A DNA stretch of 32,964 bases from Spirochaetia bacterium. GTDB lineage: Bacteria > Spirochaetota > Spirochaetia > Treponematales > Treponemataceae. A program made the translations under genes and the position numbers. Positions within the stretch are counted from its first letter, which is position 1. Each line of letters starts with the position of its first letter. The notes beneath the pieces are model-generated. The model saw only the letters and a list, made by a program, of their open reading frames with translations. It did no database searches and had not been told where the DNA came from. Below are positions 17,577-25,289 of the stretch, one piece after another. The stretch spans positions 1 to 32,964 of the forward strand of contig JALFAW010000099.1 of the NCBI GenBank assembly GCA_022773305.1, in the 5' to 3' direction.

Positions 17577-18638
17577 ATGAAGTTTTACGGCGAACTTTTG
17601 ATTTTTGTACTGCTCTTTATCACTAATCTTCGTGTTTTTTTTACTAGAAAACCACGAAGAGATCCTCTGACTGTTGTTGCACCTTTTACATTTCTGCTTT
17701 CGATTTTACAGATAATTGCATGGGGAGTTGAATTACTGACGGTTTTGGGTGTTGTGATTGCATTTCTGGTCCTAATTTCAAATTTTCATGCGCTTTTTCG
17801 ATATTCTGAACAACTTTTTATCGACAGATACAGTCCGCTTATGAAATTTTGGGCGGTTTTAACTACCTTTTTATCAACAGTTGCAATTGTTGCTACTTTT
17901 TTAACAGCACCTGTAGAATTTTCTCCTAATGAATTAAATGTCAAAAAAAATCTTACAAATTATACAGGAAGTTTTCGAGCAGGTTTTCAAAAGTCGAGCA
18001 TCTTTTCCTATTCTAATGTAAAGCTATACACATTTTCTCCTATAGAAAATGACGAAAAACTTTTTGAATCAGATATTCAAAACGACGAAAAGCCAATCAT
18101 TTTATTTTTCCCTGACAAACGTGCTGATACTCACAACTATACTCCTTATCTTCAGCTTTTGGCTCAGAAAGGATTTACAGTTCTGTCTGGGGATTTTTTC
18201 TGTGATGATGTAAAATGGATGCATTCTTTCGAGGATTCTAAACTTTTTAGACAATCAGCCTGTTTATTCAGAAGTTTACAGAATAATCAAAAATTTATGG
18301 CTCAAAGAGAATTTTATTCGTATAATATTTTACAGGAATGTAAAGCCATGTTGCAGTTTGTTGACCAGATTTTTTCTCCACAAACCAAAGTTTTTCTTGT
18401 AACTGATGTGATGGGAAATTCAGCAATTAATGATTTTGCAAAAATGAACAGTTCACGAGTTTCGTCTGTTTTTTTTCTAGATTCTGTGGAAGAATACAAA
18501 ACTGCAGGATATGGATGTGTGGAACAAACATCTCCATTAACTGCTTATTTACTTGGACAGAAACGTGAAAAAACTTTTTACACACCAAAGATTCTTGCAG
18601 AACGAACTTATCAACATTTTTGTAAAACAAAATTATAA
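17577..18638 (+). CDS. Membrane-anchored alpha/beta-hydrolase-like protein of unknown function
   Basis: Several N-terminal TM segments, then EKPIILFFPDKRADTHNYTPYLQLLAQKGFTVLSGDFF, a typical alpha/beta hydrolase opening. ORF call starts at 17478; the promoter supports ATG 17577. Confidence 0.6.
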   Translation: MKFYGELLIFVLLFITNLRVFFTRKPRRDPLTVVAPFTFLLSILQIIAWGVELLTVLGVVIAFLVLISNFHALFRYSEQLFIDRYSPLMKFWAVLTTFLSTVAIVATFLTAPVEFSPNELNVKKNLTNYTGSFRAGFQKSSIFSYSNVKLYTFSPIENDEKLFESDIQNDEKPIILFFPDKRADTHNYTPYLQLLAQKGFTVLSGDFFCDDVKWMHSFEDSKLFRQSACLFRSLQNNQKFMAQREFYSYNILQECKAMLQFVDQIFSPQTKVFLVTDVMGNSAINDFAKMNSSRVSSVFFLDSVEEYKTAGYGCVEQTSPLTAYLLGQKREKTFYTPKILAERTYQHFCKTKL

Positions 18639-18705
18639 ACTGTAATACAATATAACAAAGGAAAACTAAATTTTGGGAAAAAAAGAATAACTTTTTGGAG
18701 ACTTT

Positions 18706-19473
18706 ATGAATTTATTTGAGTTAAATAATTATCTGAATAGTTTTTTGTGTAAGGAGAATTTCTTATCTGATCCTTCAAAAAACGGAATTCAAATTCAAAA
18801 TTCAGATCCTTTAGCTAAAGAGATAAAAACTGTAGCTTTTGCTGTAGATGCTTGTGAGAAATCTGCTTTGATTGCAGCTCAAAACAATGCCGATGTTCTT
18901 ATTTGTCATCATGGTCTTTTTTGGGGAAACTGCACTCCTATCGTTGACTCACATTACAAACGAATATCAGCTTTTGTTCAAAATGATTTGGCATTGATTG
19001 CTTACCATTTACCTTTAGACGCAAATAATCCATATGGAAATAACTTTGGTTTAGCAAAAAAAATAGATCTGAATAATTTGGAACAGTTTGGTTTTTGGCA
19101 CAATATGAAAATTGGGGTTCGCGGTGAATTTGATTATCCAAAATCAATAGATGAAATTTCACTTTTGATTGGAAAACACACTCACACAGAACCCCAAAAA
19201 TTCTCGTTTGGAAAAAAACAGATTAAAACAGTGGGAATTTCTTCGGGTGGTTCAAGCGATTTAACACAACAAGCAGCAGATGAAAAACTGGATCTATTTA
19301 TTTCAGGGGAGTTTGCACACGAAGATTATCATTTAGCACAAGAACTTGGTATTAACGTAATAGCAGCAGGACATTATGGAACTGAAATTATAGGAGTTTC
19401 ACTAATAAAAGAAAAAATTGAAAAGGAATTGGCTCTAAAAACAATTTTTATTGATTTACCTACAGGTTTATAA
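18706..19473 (+). CDS. Nif3-like dinuclear metal-centre protein
   Basis: DPSKNGIQIQNSDPLAKEIKTVAFAVDACEKSALIAAQNNADVLICHHGLFWG...AYHLPLDANNPYGNNFGLAK...GISSGGSSDLTQQAADEKLDLFISGEFAHEDYHLAQELGINVIAAGHYGTE. Confidence 0.92.
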   Translation: MNLFELNNYLNSFLCKENFLSDPSKNGIQIQNSDPLAKEIKTVAFAVDACEKSALIAAQNNADVLICHHGLFWGNCTPIVDSHYKRISAFVQNDLALIAYHLPLDANNPYGNNFGLAKKIDLNNLEQFGFWHNMKIGVRGEFDYPKSIDEISLLIGKHTHTEPQKFSFGKKQIKTVGISSGGSSDLTQQAADEKLDLFISGEFAHEDYHLAQELGINVIAAGHYGTEIIGVSLIKEKIEKELALKTIFIDLPTGL

Positions 19474-19537
19474 TTCAATTTTTGTTTTTTGAGTTTTTTT
19501 CCTTTAAACATAATTTATAAAGAGGTATATTTAAAAT

Positions 19538-20077
19538 ATGAATAAAAAAATTCAATCAAAATTATGGCCGTTAAGTTTAACTTTGTTTATCATTATTCTT
19601 GATCAAATCACAAAAACTCTTGTCGTAAAAAATATCCCACTTCATACTATTGGTACAGAGTTTTTTGGAGATTTTCTGAGAATTATTCATGTATCGAATA
19701 CCGGAGTTGCATTTAGTGTTGGAGCAACATGGTCAGATATAGTTCGTTTTGCAGCTTTCGTAATAGTTCCACTTGTTGTTATTGTTCTTGTTTTTATTGT
19801 CTACTTCAGAAATAATGAATGGACGACTTTACAACGATGGGCAATTATGGGAATTGTAGGTGGTGGAATTGGTAATTTAATTGATAGAGCATTCAGAGCT
19901 GAAGGTGTAGTAGATTTTATTGATGTAAAATTCTTTGGCATTTTTGGATTAGACAGATGGCCAACTTTTAATGTTGCAGATTCTTCGATAATTATTTGTG
20001 GAATTTTGCTAGCCATCACTTTTATAATTTCAATTAAAAAAGAAAAATCAACAGAGAAATCTAAAGAGAATAATTGA
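19538..20077 (+). CDS. lspA: Lipoprotein signal peptidase (SPase II)
   Basis: ILDQITKTLVVKNIP, VSNTGVAFSVG, GIVGGGIGNLIDRAFRAEGVVDFIDVKF, FNVADSSI catalytic motifs. Confidence 0.95.
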   Translation: MNKKIQSKLWPLSLTLFIIILDQITKTLVVKNIPLHTIGTEFFGDFLRIIHVSNTGVAFSVGATWSDIVRFAAFVIVPLVVIVLVFIVYFRNNEWTTLQRWAIMGIVGGGIGNLIDRAFRAEGVVDFIDVKFFGIFGLDRWPTFNVADSSIIICGILLAITFIISIKKEKSTEKSKENN

Positions 20078-20092
20078 TTTTTGAGGTGAACT

Positions 20093-20479
20093 ATGAATAT
20101 GGATAATTTAGACGATGAAGAAAAAGCAAGACACAAACAACAGCAGATTGAATATCGAAATAAAAAGAGATTCTCTTCTATTTTTCTGTTTATTGCAACG
20201 ATTTTTGAAATAATAGAAACGTTCCTTATAATACTTTTACTTATTATTGGTTCTGTAGCTGTTACTACACGATTTGTTGATGTAAACAGTGCATTGTTTT
20301 CAAATATTCTTGGGATAATTTTAATTGTTTTTTCTCTCGGTGGTCTTGTAATTGGTTTTATTATTTACAAAAAAGCGATGGGTTGGGCTATAAAAAAGTT
20401 TAATCTTAAAGATAAACTTTTGGACGATGTAACTTCTCACTATATCAAAAAAAATGAAAACGAGGACAAACTTAGATGA
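20093..20479 (+). CDS. Hypothetical membrane protein
   Basis: SD GAGGTG before ATG; two hydrophobic segments; stop overlaps the mtnN start. Confidence 0.7.
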   Translation: MNMDNLDDEEKARHKQQQIEYRNKKRFSSIFLFIATIFEIIETFLIILLLIIGSVAVTTRFVDVNSALFSNILGIILIVFSLGGLVIGFIIYKKAMGWAIKKFNLKDKLLDDVTSHYIKKNENEDKLR

Positions 20480-21165
20480 TTGGAATAATAGGAGCAATGG
20501 AAAGCGAAGTCAAAGCGATTTACCAGAAAATGACTTCAAAACAGGAAATAAAATTATGCGATTTAATCTTTTACAAAGGTTTTATTAATGAAAAAGAAAT
20601 TGTTGTAGTGAAATGCGGTGTCGGAAAAGTAAACGCAGCACTGTGCACTCAAGTTTTAATTTCTAATTTTCATCCATCTCAAATTATTAACACAGGAATT
20701 GCAGGTGCTACAGGAGTTGGACTTGAAATTTATGATTTTGTGATTTCATCAGAAGCAGTATATCACGATTTTGACACCAGTGCCTTTGGATACAAACTCG
20801 GACAAGTTCCAGGTCTTCCAGAAAGATTCAAAGCAGATGAAAAATTGATTAGCACTTTTGAGAATGCTTTTTATCAAACAGATTTTTCTAAATCACATAA
20901 AATTCAAAAAGGAACGGTTGCTAGTGGGGATCAATTTATTTCTGATTCTAAGAAAAAATCTTTCATCATTCAGAATTTTCATCCTAAATGTGTTGAAATG
21001 GAAGGTGCCGCAATAGCACAAACTTGTTATAAAAACCAAGTGCCATTTTTGATTATCAGATGCATGTCAGACTGCGCAGACGACAATGTTCAGTCAGTTT
21101 ATGATGAAGAAAAAGCAGCAGGTTTAAGCAGCGAATTTCTTTTAGAAGCAGTTAGTAAAATTTAA
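20476..21165 (+). CDS. mtnN: 5'-methylthioadenosine/S-adenosylhomocysteine nucleosidase
   Basis: MIGIIGAMESEVKAIYQKM, VVVKCGVGKVNAALCTQVLI, NTGIAGATG, VEMEGAAIAQTCYKNQVPFLIIRCMSDCADD. Confidence 0.95.
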   Translation: MIGIIGAMESEVKAIYQKMTSKQEIKLCDLIFYKGFINEKEIVVVKCGVGKVNAALCTQVLISNFHPSQIINTGIAGATGVGLEIYDFVISSEAVYHDFDTSAFGYKLGQVPGLPERFKADEKLISTFENAFYQTDFSKSHKIQKGTVASGDQFISDSKKKSFIIQNFHPKCVEMEGAAIAQTCYKNQVPFLIIRCMSDCADDNVQSVYDEEKAAGLSSEFLLEAVSKI

Positions 21166-21274
21166 AACTTTATGTTTTTTTTGCTTGTTTTTGGTGATTT
21201 TTTCTAACATTTATAAAAAATCTGCTAAAAAAAGCGATTGGTAGATGGAAATATTAAAAAAAAGAGGTTTTTTT

Positions 21275-21742
21275 ATGGAAAAAAAATATAATGTTGATAG
21301 TTTTAATTTGGATCATACAAAAGTAAAAGCTCCTTTTGTAAGACTTGCAGGAACAAAAAAAGGAACAATAGGTGACATCGTCACAAAATTTGACATTCGT
21401 TTTTGTCAACCAAACAAGGAGTTTATGTCTACAGGAGCAATTCATACCCTAGAACATCTAATGGCAGAATACATTCGAGACGAAATGGATGGCGTAATTG
21501 ATCTAAGTCCTATGGGATGCCGTACAGGTTTTTATTTCACTGTGTTTGGAGAACATACAGAAGAAGAAATTTCAAAAGTTTTTTTTAATGTTTTAGAAAA
21601 AGTCTCTGTTTGGGATAAACCGATTCCTGCTACAACAGAAGCAGAATGTGGAAATTATCGAGACCATGATTTAGAAAGCGCAAAAAAATTCGCTAAACAA
21701 TGGTGTGATGGAATCAAACAAAAAGGTTGGAGCGCATTTTAA
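21275..21742 (+). CDS. luxS: S-ribosylhomocysteine lyase
   Basis: VNSFNLDHTK-like start, PFVRLAGTKKG, FDIRFCQPNKEFMSTGAIHTLEHLMAEYIRDEMDGVIDLSPMGCRTGFY (HxxEH). The ATG at 21275 has SD AAGAGG; ORF call starts at 21245. Confidence 0.96.
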   Translation: MEKKYNVDSFNLDHTKVKAPFVRLAGTKKGTIGDIVTKFDIRFCQPNKEFMSTGAIHTLEHLMAEYIRDEMDGVIDLSPMGCRTGFYFTVFGEHTEEEISKVFFNVLEKVSVWDKPIPATTEAECGNYRDHDLESAKKFAKQWCDGIKQKGWSAF

Positions 21743-21786
21743 TCACTTTCAATTCAATTAACATTGATTTAATCTCGATTAATATA

Positions 21787-22052
21787 AAGGAGGTGTGATA
21801 AAAATTACGTCCGTGTAATTTTTATCACTGCAGATTTTGCCGTTGGCAAAACTGCGATTCGATGCCTCGTGCATCGCCGCTGAACGCGGAGTTTTTAAAG
21901 GAGTGTAAGATAAAACCGCTAAAATAGCGCGGCTTTATCTTACCTAAAGTTTGCGTTGCAAACTTATTATCAACTGCTGTTCCTCATTACATTACGGAAC
22001 AGCGTAAAAAGACAATCGATTGTTGAAACAATCTTCTTGATTTTTTATGGGA
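21787..22052 (+). repeat. Hairpin-train leader, copy A, upstream of the DUF1538 gene
   Basis: GTGATAAAAATTAC-GTCCGT-GTAATTTTTATCAC (21795-21828); GCAGATTTTGCC-GTT-GGCAAAACTGC; CGATGC..GCATCG; CCGC..GCGG; GTAAGATAAA.CCGC-TAAAATAGC-GCGG.TTTATCTTAC (21905-21943); AAGTTTGC-GTT-GCAAACTT; GCTGTTCC...GGAACAGC (21976-22003); GATTGTT-GAA-AACAATC. Confidence 0.9.
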
Positions 22053-22079
22053 GTATAAAAACAAAATAAAAGGAATGAG

Positions 22080-23570
22080 ATGAATCTTCTTATAAAACTT
22101 AAAGAAACTGCAATTTCTGTTATTCCCGTTATGATAATAGTTTTGATTTTGGGAATATTTATTGTTCCCATCGAAAAAACATTATTATGTGGATTTATTG
22201 TTAGTGGATTTCTACTTACTATGGGATTGACCATTTTTCTTTTAGGAGTAGATTTGGGAATTCAACCAATGGGAGAAAGAACTGGAGCTGCTTTAACAAA
22301 TAAAAAAAATCTCTTTCTTCTATTATCATGTGCTTTTTTAATTGGATTTATTGTCACCGCAGCGGAACCTGATATTCAAGTATTTGCTTCACAAGTAAAA
22401 AATCAATTTCCTAGCATTTCAAAACCTATATTTACCATTTCGATTGCTATTGGAGTAGGATTATTTATCACAATTGGGCTATTAAAAACAGTTCTAAACT
22501 GGTCGTTAAAATGGACATTATTTATTTTCTATGTATTGTTATTTGCGATTCTGTTTTTTGTTTCTGACAATTTTGTTGGAATTGGTTTTGATTCTGGCGG
22601 TGCAACAACAGGACCAATGACGGTTCCTTTTATCATGGCTCTGGGACTTGGAGTTTCGTCTGTTCGAGCTACAAACGACAATAAAAACTCATTTGGATTA
22701 ACTGGAGTAGCCTCTTTAGGTCCTGTGATTGCTGTTCTTATTTATTCTTTTTTTGTAAATCAAAATATGAATCTACCAGAACTTTCAGCTAATCAAGTAG
22801 ATTCAGTTTCACAAGTAAGTTTTTTTTCTAAAATTTTTCTTCCTTTTGCACAATGTTTTTTTCATGTTTTACAAGAATCGTTAATTTCTATTTTACCTTT
22901 GTTTGTTTTATTTATAATTTTTCAATTATTTCTTTTAAAAATGACAAAACGACAAGTTATAAGAATGACGATAGGATTTTTATATAGTTTCATGGGACTT
23001 TTATTATTTTTGGTTGGTGTAAACGGCGGATTCATGCAAACTGGAGAAGTACTTGGTAAAACTTTGGGAGAAATGGTTGCTCAAAGTGGAGGGATTTGGT
23101 ATGTTGTTTTGATTGTGACAGGACTTCTACTCGGTGCAATTATTGTTTGTGCAGAACCTGCAGTTTGGGTTTTGAGTGAACAAGTGGAGGCTGTAAGCGG
23201 AGGAACAATCAAACGAAAAGTTCTTCTTGTTTTTTTATCTGTTGGAACAGCTATTGCAATAGGACTGTCTTTATGGCGCTCTATTCTAGGAATTAACTTG
23301 CGTTTCATTTTAATTCCAGGATACGTCATTGCTTTCGTTTTGATGATATTTTGTCCTGAGCTATTTACAGGAATTGCATTTGACTCAGGTGGGGTTGCTT
23401 CAGGTCCATTAACTTCAACTTTTGTTCTTTCTTTCACTATTGGAGCAGCAAACGGATGTGGAAAAACAAACGACACTTTTGGTGTAATTTCACTGGTTGC
23501 ACTCATGCCTTTGATTGCCATTCAGATTATGGGAATTATCTTTAAGATTAAATCAAAAAAGAGAGGGTAA
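22080..23570 (+). CDS. DUF1538-type membrane protein with internal duplication
   Basis: Two repeats: (VGIGFDSGGATTGPMTVPFIMALGLGVSS...NSFGLTGVASLGPVIAV) and (TGIAFDSGGVASGPLTSTFVLSFTIGAAN...DTFGVISLVALMPLIAI), each preceded by AEP-containing segments (TAAEPDIQVFASQV / CAEPAVWVLSEQV). Confidence 0.82.
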   Translation: MNLLIKLKETAISVIPVMIIVLILGIFIVPIEKTLLCGFIVSGFLLTMGLTIFLLGVDLGIQPMGERTGAALTNKKNLFLLLSCAFLIGFIVTAAEPDIQVFASQVKNQFPSISKPIFTISIAIGVGLFITIGLLKTVLNWSLKWTLFIFYVLLFAILFFVSDNFVGIGFDSGGATTGPMTVPFIMALGLGVSSVRATNDNKNSFGLTGVASLGPVIAVLIYSFFVNQNMNLPELSANQVDSVSQVSFFSKIFLPFAQCFFHVLQESLISILPLFVLFIIFQLFLLKMTKRQVIRMTIGFLYSFMGLLLFLVGVNGGFMQTGEVLGKTLGEMVAQSGGIWYVVLIVTGLLLGAIIVCAEPAVWVLSEQVEAVSGGTIKRKVLLVFLSVGTAIAIGLSLWRSILGINLRFILIPGYVIAFVLMIFCPELFTGIAFDSGGVASGPLTSTFVLSFTIGAANGCGKTNDTFGVISLVALMPLIAIQIMGIIFKIKSKKRG

Positions 23571-23574
23571 TTTT

Positions 23575-24222
23575 ATGTATAAACTGATTATTAGCATTGT
23601 TCCTCACGACTGTGGAGAAATAATCACAAATGCAGCTGTTGAAGCTGGTGCAACAGGCGGAACCATTTTAATGGGAAGTGGAACGGCAAAAAACAATCTT
23701 TTGCAGTTACTCGGTTTAGGAGAAACCTCTAAAGATATTACATTTATTCTAACCAAGACAGAACAAACTTTGCAAATTATCGAAAAAATTAAAGAAATTT
23801 CGAATTCTAAAAAAAATCATTTTGGAATTCTTTTTTCAGTAAACGTAAATACTTTCATAAAAAGTGGTGAAGCAAAATTCAGAAAATATGGAGATGATTT
23901 TATGGAAAACAACAATGAATCTTATGAAATGATAAATGTTATTGTAAATAAAGGTTATGCTGAAGATGCAATGGATGCAGCGAGAAAAGCAGGTGCAGGT
24001 GGTGGTACAATCATAAATGCTCGCGGAACTGCAAAACCAGGCGACGCAACTTTTTTTGGTGTTGATATCATTCCTGAAAAAGAAATGCTTTTGATTTTAA
24101 CCGAAAAAAACAAAAAAGAAGACATTATAAAAGCAATTTCTTCATTGGAGTGTTTTCAAAAAACTGGAAGTGGAATAATCTTTTGTAATCAGGCAGAAAA
24201 CTTCACCTTTCTTGGAAAGTAA
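23575..24222 (+). CDS. Tandem P-II-like regulatory protein (two P-II domains in one chain)
   Basis: YKLIISIVPHDCGEIITNAAVEAGATGGTILMGSGTA... and YEMINVIVNKGYAEDAMDAARKAGAGGGTIINARGTA.... Start ATG at 23575 after GAGAGGG; ORF call starts at 23515. Confidence 0.78.
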   Translation: MYKLIISIVPHDCGEIITNAAVEAGATGGTILMGSGTAKNNLLQLLGLGETSKDITFILTKTEQTLQIIEKIKEISNSKKNHFGILFSVNVNTFIKSGEAKFRKYGDDFMENNNESYEMINVIVNKGYAEDAMDAARKAGAGGGTIINARGTAKPGDATFFGVDIIPEKEMLLILTEKNKKEDIIKAISSLECFQKTGSGIIFCNQAENFTFLGK

Positions 24223-24283
24223 GATTTTTTGTGCAGACATTTTAAAGTCCTCAAATGCTGTTTCAAATTTTTTTCAATAACAC

Positions 24284-24312
24284 TTGAATATTTATTCAAA
24301 TATAGTTATATT
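24284..24312 (+). promoter_or_regulatory. Predicted arsR promoter with overlapping ArsR-type operator
   Basis: TTGAAT (24284-24289), 17 nt, TATATT (24307-24312); palindrome TTGAAT-ATTT-ATTCAA (24284-24299) covers the -35 and half the spacer. Confidence 0.65.
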
Positions 24313-24343
24313 TTAGGCAGCTAAAATTGTTGAAAAGCAAATG

Positions 24344-24595
24344 AAAGGAGGTGTGATAAAAATTACGTCCGTGTAATTTTTATCACCAAGTATATTTCGT
24401 GTTCTGCACTTCATAAACTTGGATACTCGCCATCCTGGCTCGCCGCTAACGCGGTGTTTTAAAAGGAGTGTAAGATAAAATCGCTAAAATTGCGCGGCTT
24501 TATCTTACATTGAACTGTTGTTCCTCATTACATTACGGAACAGCATAAAAAGTCAATCGATTGCTGAAACAATATTCTTGACTTTTTATGGGAGA
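24344..24595 (+). repeat. Hairpin-train leader, copy B, upstream of arsR
   Basis: First hairpin identical to copy A (AAAGGAGGTGTGATAAAAATTACGTCCGTGTAATTTTTATCAC); different middle hairpins (CCAAGT...ACTTGG, GCCA-TCC-TGGC, CCGC-TAAC-GCGG); GTAAGATAAAATCGCTAAAATTGCGCGGCTTTATCTTAC; CTGTTCC..GGAACAG; AAAAAGTCAA...TTGACTTTTT, then GGGAG. Confidence 0.9.
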
Positions 24596-24599
24596 ATGC

Positions 24600-24971
24600 A
24601 TGAGAAAATCTGAATATTTGGACATTTGTTGTGAAATCCACAAAGAAACTGTTCATGAGATTGAAAAAGTTTTTCCTCAAGAGCAAACTATGTTCTGTCT
24701 TTCTGATTTTTTTAAGCTTTTTGGTGACAATACAAGAATTAAAATTCTTTATTCACTATTAAAAAATGAATTATGTGTATGCGACATTGCAGCATTATTA
24801 AAAATGACTATTTCTGCTATTTCTCATCAATTAAAATTGTTAAGGGAAGCAAATCTTGTAAAAACAAGACGCGAAGGTAAGTCAATTTTTTATTCGCTGG
24901 CAGATGAGCATGTTTCAAAGATTATTGAATTTGGAATGGAACACATATTTGAAAAAAGTGAAGAAGAATAA
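24600..24971 (+). CDS. ArsR/SmtB-family metal-sensing repressor
   Basis: LSDFFKLFGDNTRIKILYSLLKNELCVCDIAALLKMTISAISHQLKLLREANLVKTRREGKSIFYSLADEHVSKIIEFGMEHIFE: winged HTH, ELCVCD motif, and a DxHx10HxxE alpha5 site. In-frame ATG at 24588 is an alternative start. Confidence 0.92.
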   Translation: MRKSEYLDICCEIHKETVHEIEKVFPQEQTMFCLSDFFKLFGDNTRIKILYSLLKNELCVCDIAALLKMTISAISHQLKLLREANLVKTRREGKSIFYSLADEHVSKIIEFGMEHIFEKSEEE

Positions 24972-24974
24972 TCG

Positions 24975-25123
24975 GGTTCAAAACCTGTGAGCGCTGGGAG
25001 GGGCACCGAAGGTGGCCACCGGAACGACGGGAGGAAACGTAGTGGACGACCAAAGTGAGGAGGCTGGAGCGATAGCGGAACCCCGTACATAGCGACCCGA
25101 AGCTTGCTGAGGGGCACAGCCAG
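24975..25123 (+). repeat. GC-rich, structure-prone intergenic island (repeat-like)
   Basis: Sharply GC- and purine-rich block between arsR and the ATPase. Its GGCTGGAGCGATAGCGGAACCCCG matches the reverse complement of the element at the window end (CGGGGTTCCGCTATCGCTCCAGCC). Confidence 0.65.
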
Positions 25124-25133
25124 ATGAAAAAAA

Positions 25134-25289
25134 AGAGGTGTAAGATAAAACCGCTAAAATAGCGCGGCTTTATCTTACCTAAAGTTTGCGTTGCAAACTT
25201 ATTATCAACTGCTGTTCCTCATTGCATTTCGGAACAGCGGAAAAAGTCAATCGATTGTTGAAACAATCTTCTTGACTTTTACGGGAGGT
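25134..25289 (+). repeat. Hairpin-train leader, copy C (5'-shortened), upstream of the metal ATPase
   Basis: GAGGTGTAAGATAAAACCGCTAAAATAGCGCGGCTTTATCTTACCTAAAGTTTGCGTTGCAAACTTATTATCAACTGCTGTTCCTCATTGCATTTCGGAACAGCGGAAAAAGTCAATCGATTGTTGAAACAATCTTCTTGACTTTT then GGGAGG; closely matches the 3' part of copy A. Confidence 0.9.

Noticed and set aside
21795-21820. Regulatory micro-ORF GTG ATA AAA ATT ACG TCC GTG TAA after AAAGGAGG in leader copies A and B
   Set aside because: The SD-to-start spacing is essentially zero and the frame lies entirely in a perfect hairpin; copy C lacks it. A leader peptide is unlikely, though untested.
24972-25130. Cobalamin-type riboswitch in the GC-rich island before the metal ATPase
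   Set aside because: Segments like GGTGGCCACCGG superficially resemble B12-box surroundings, but the conserved B12 box was not found and the block shares sequence with the dispersed repeat.
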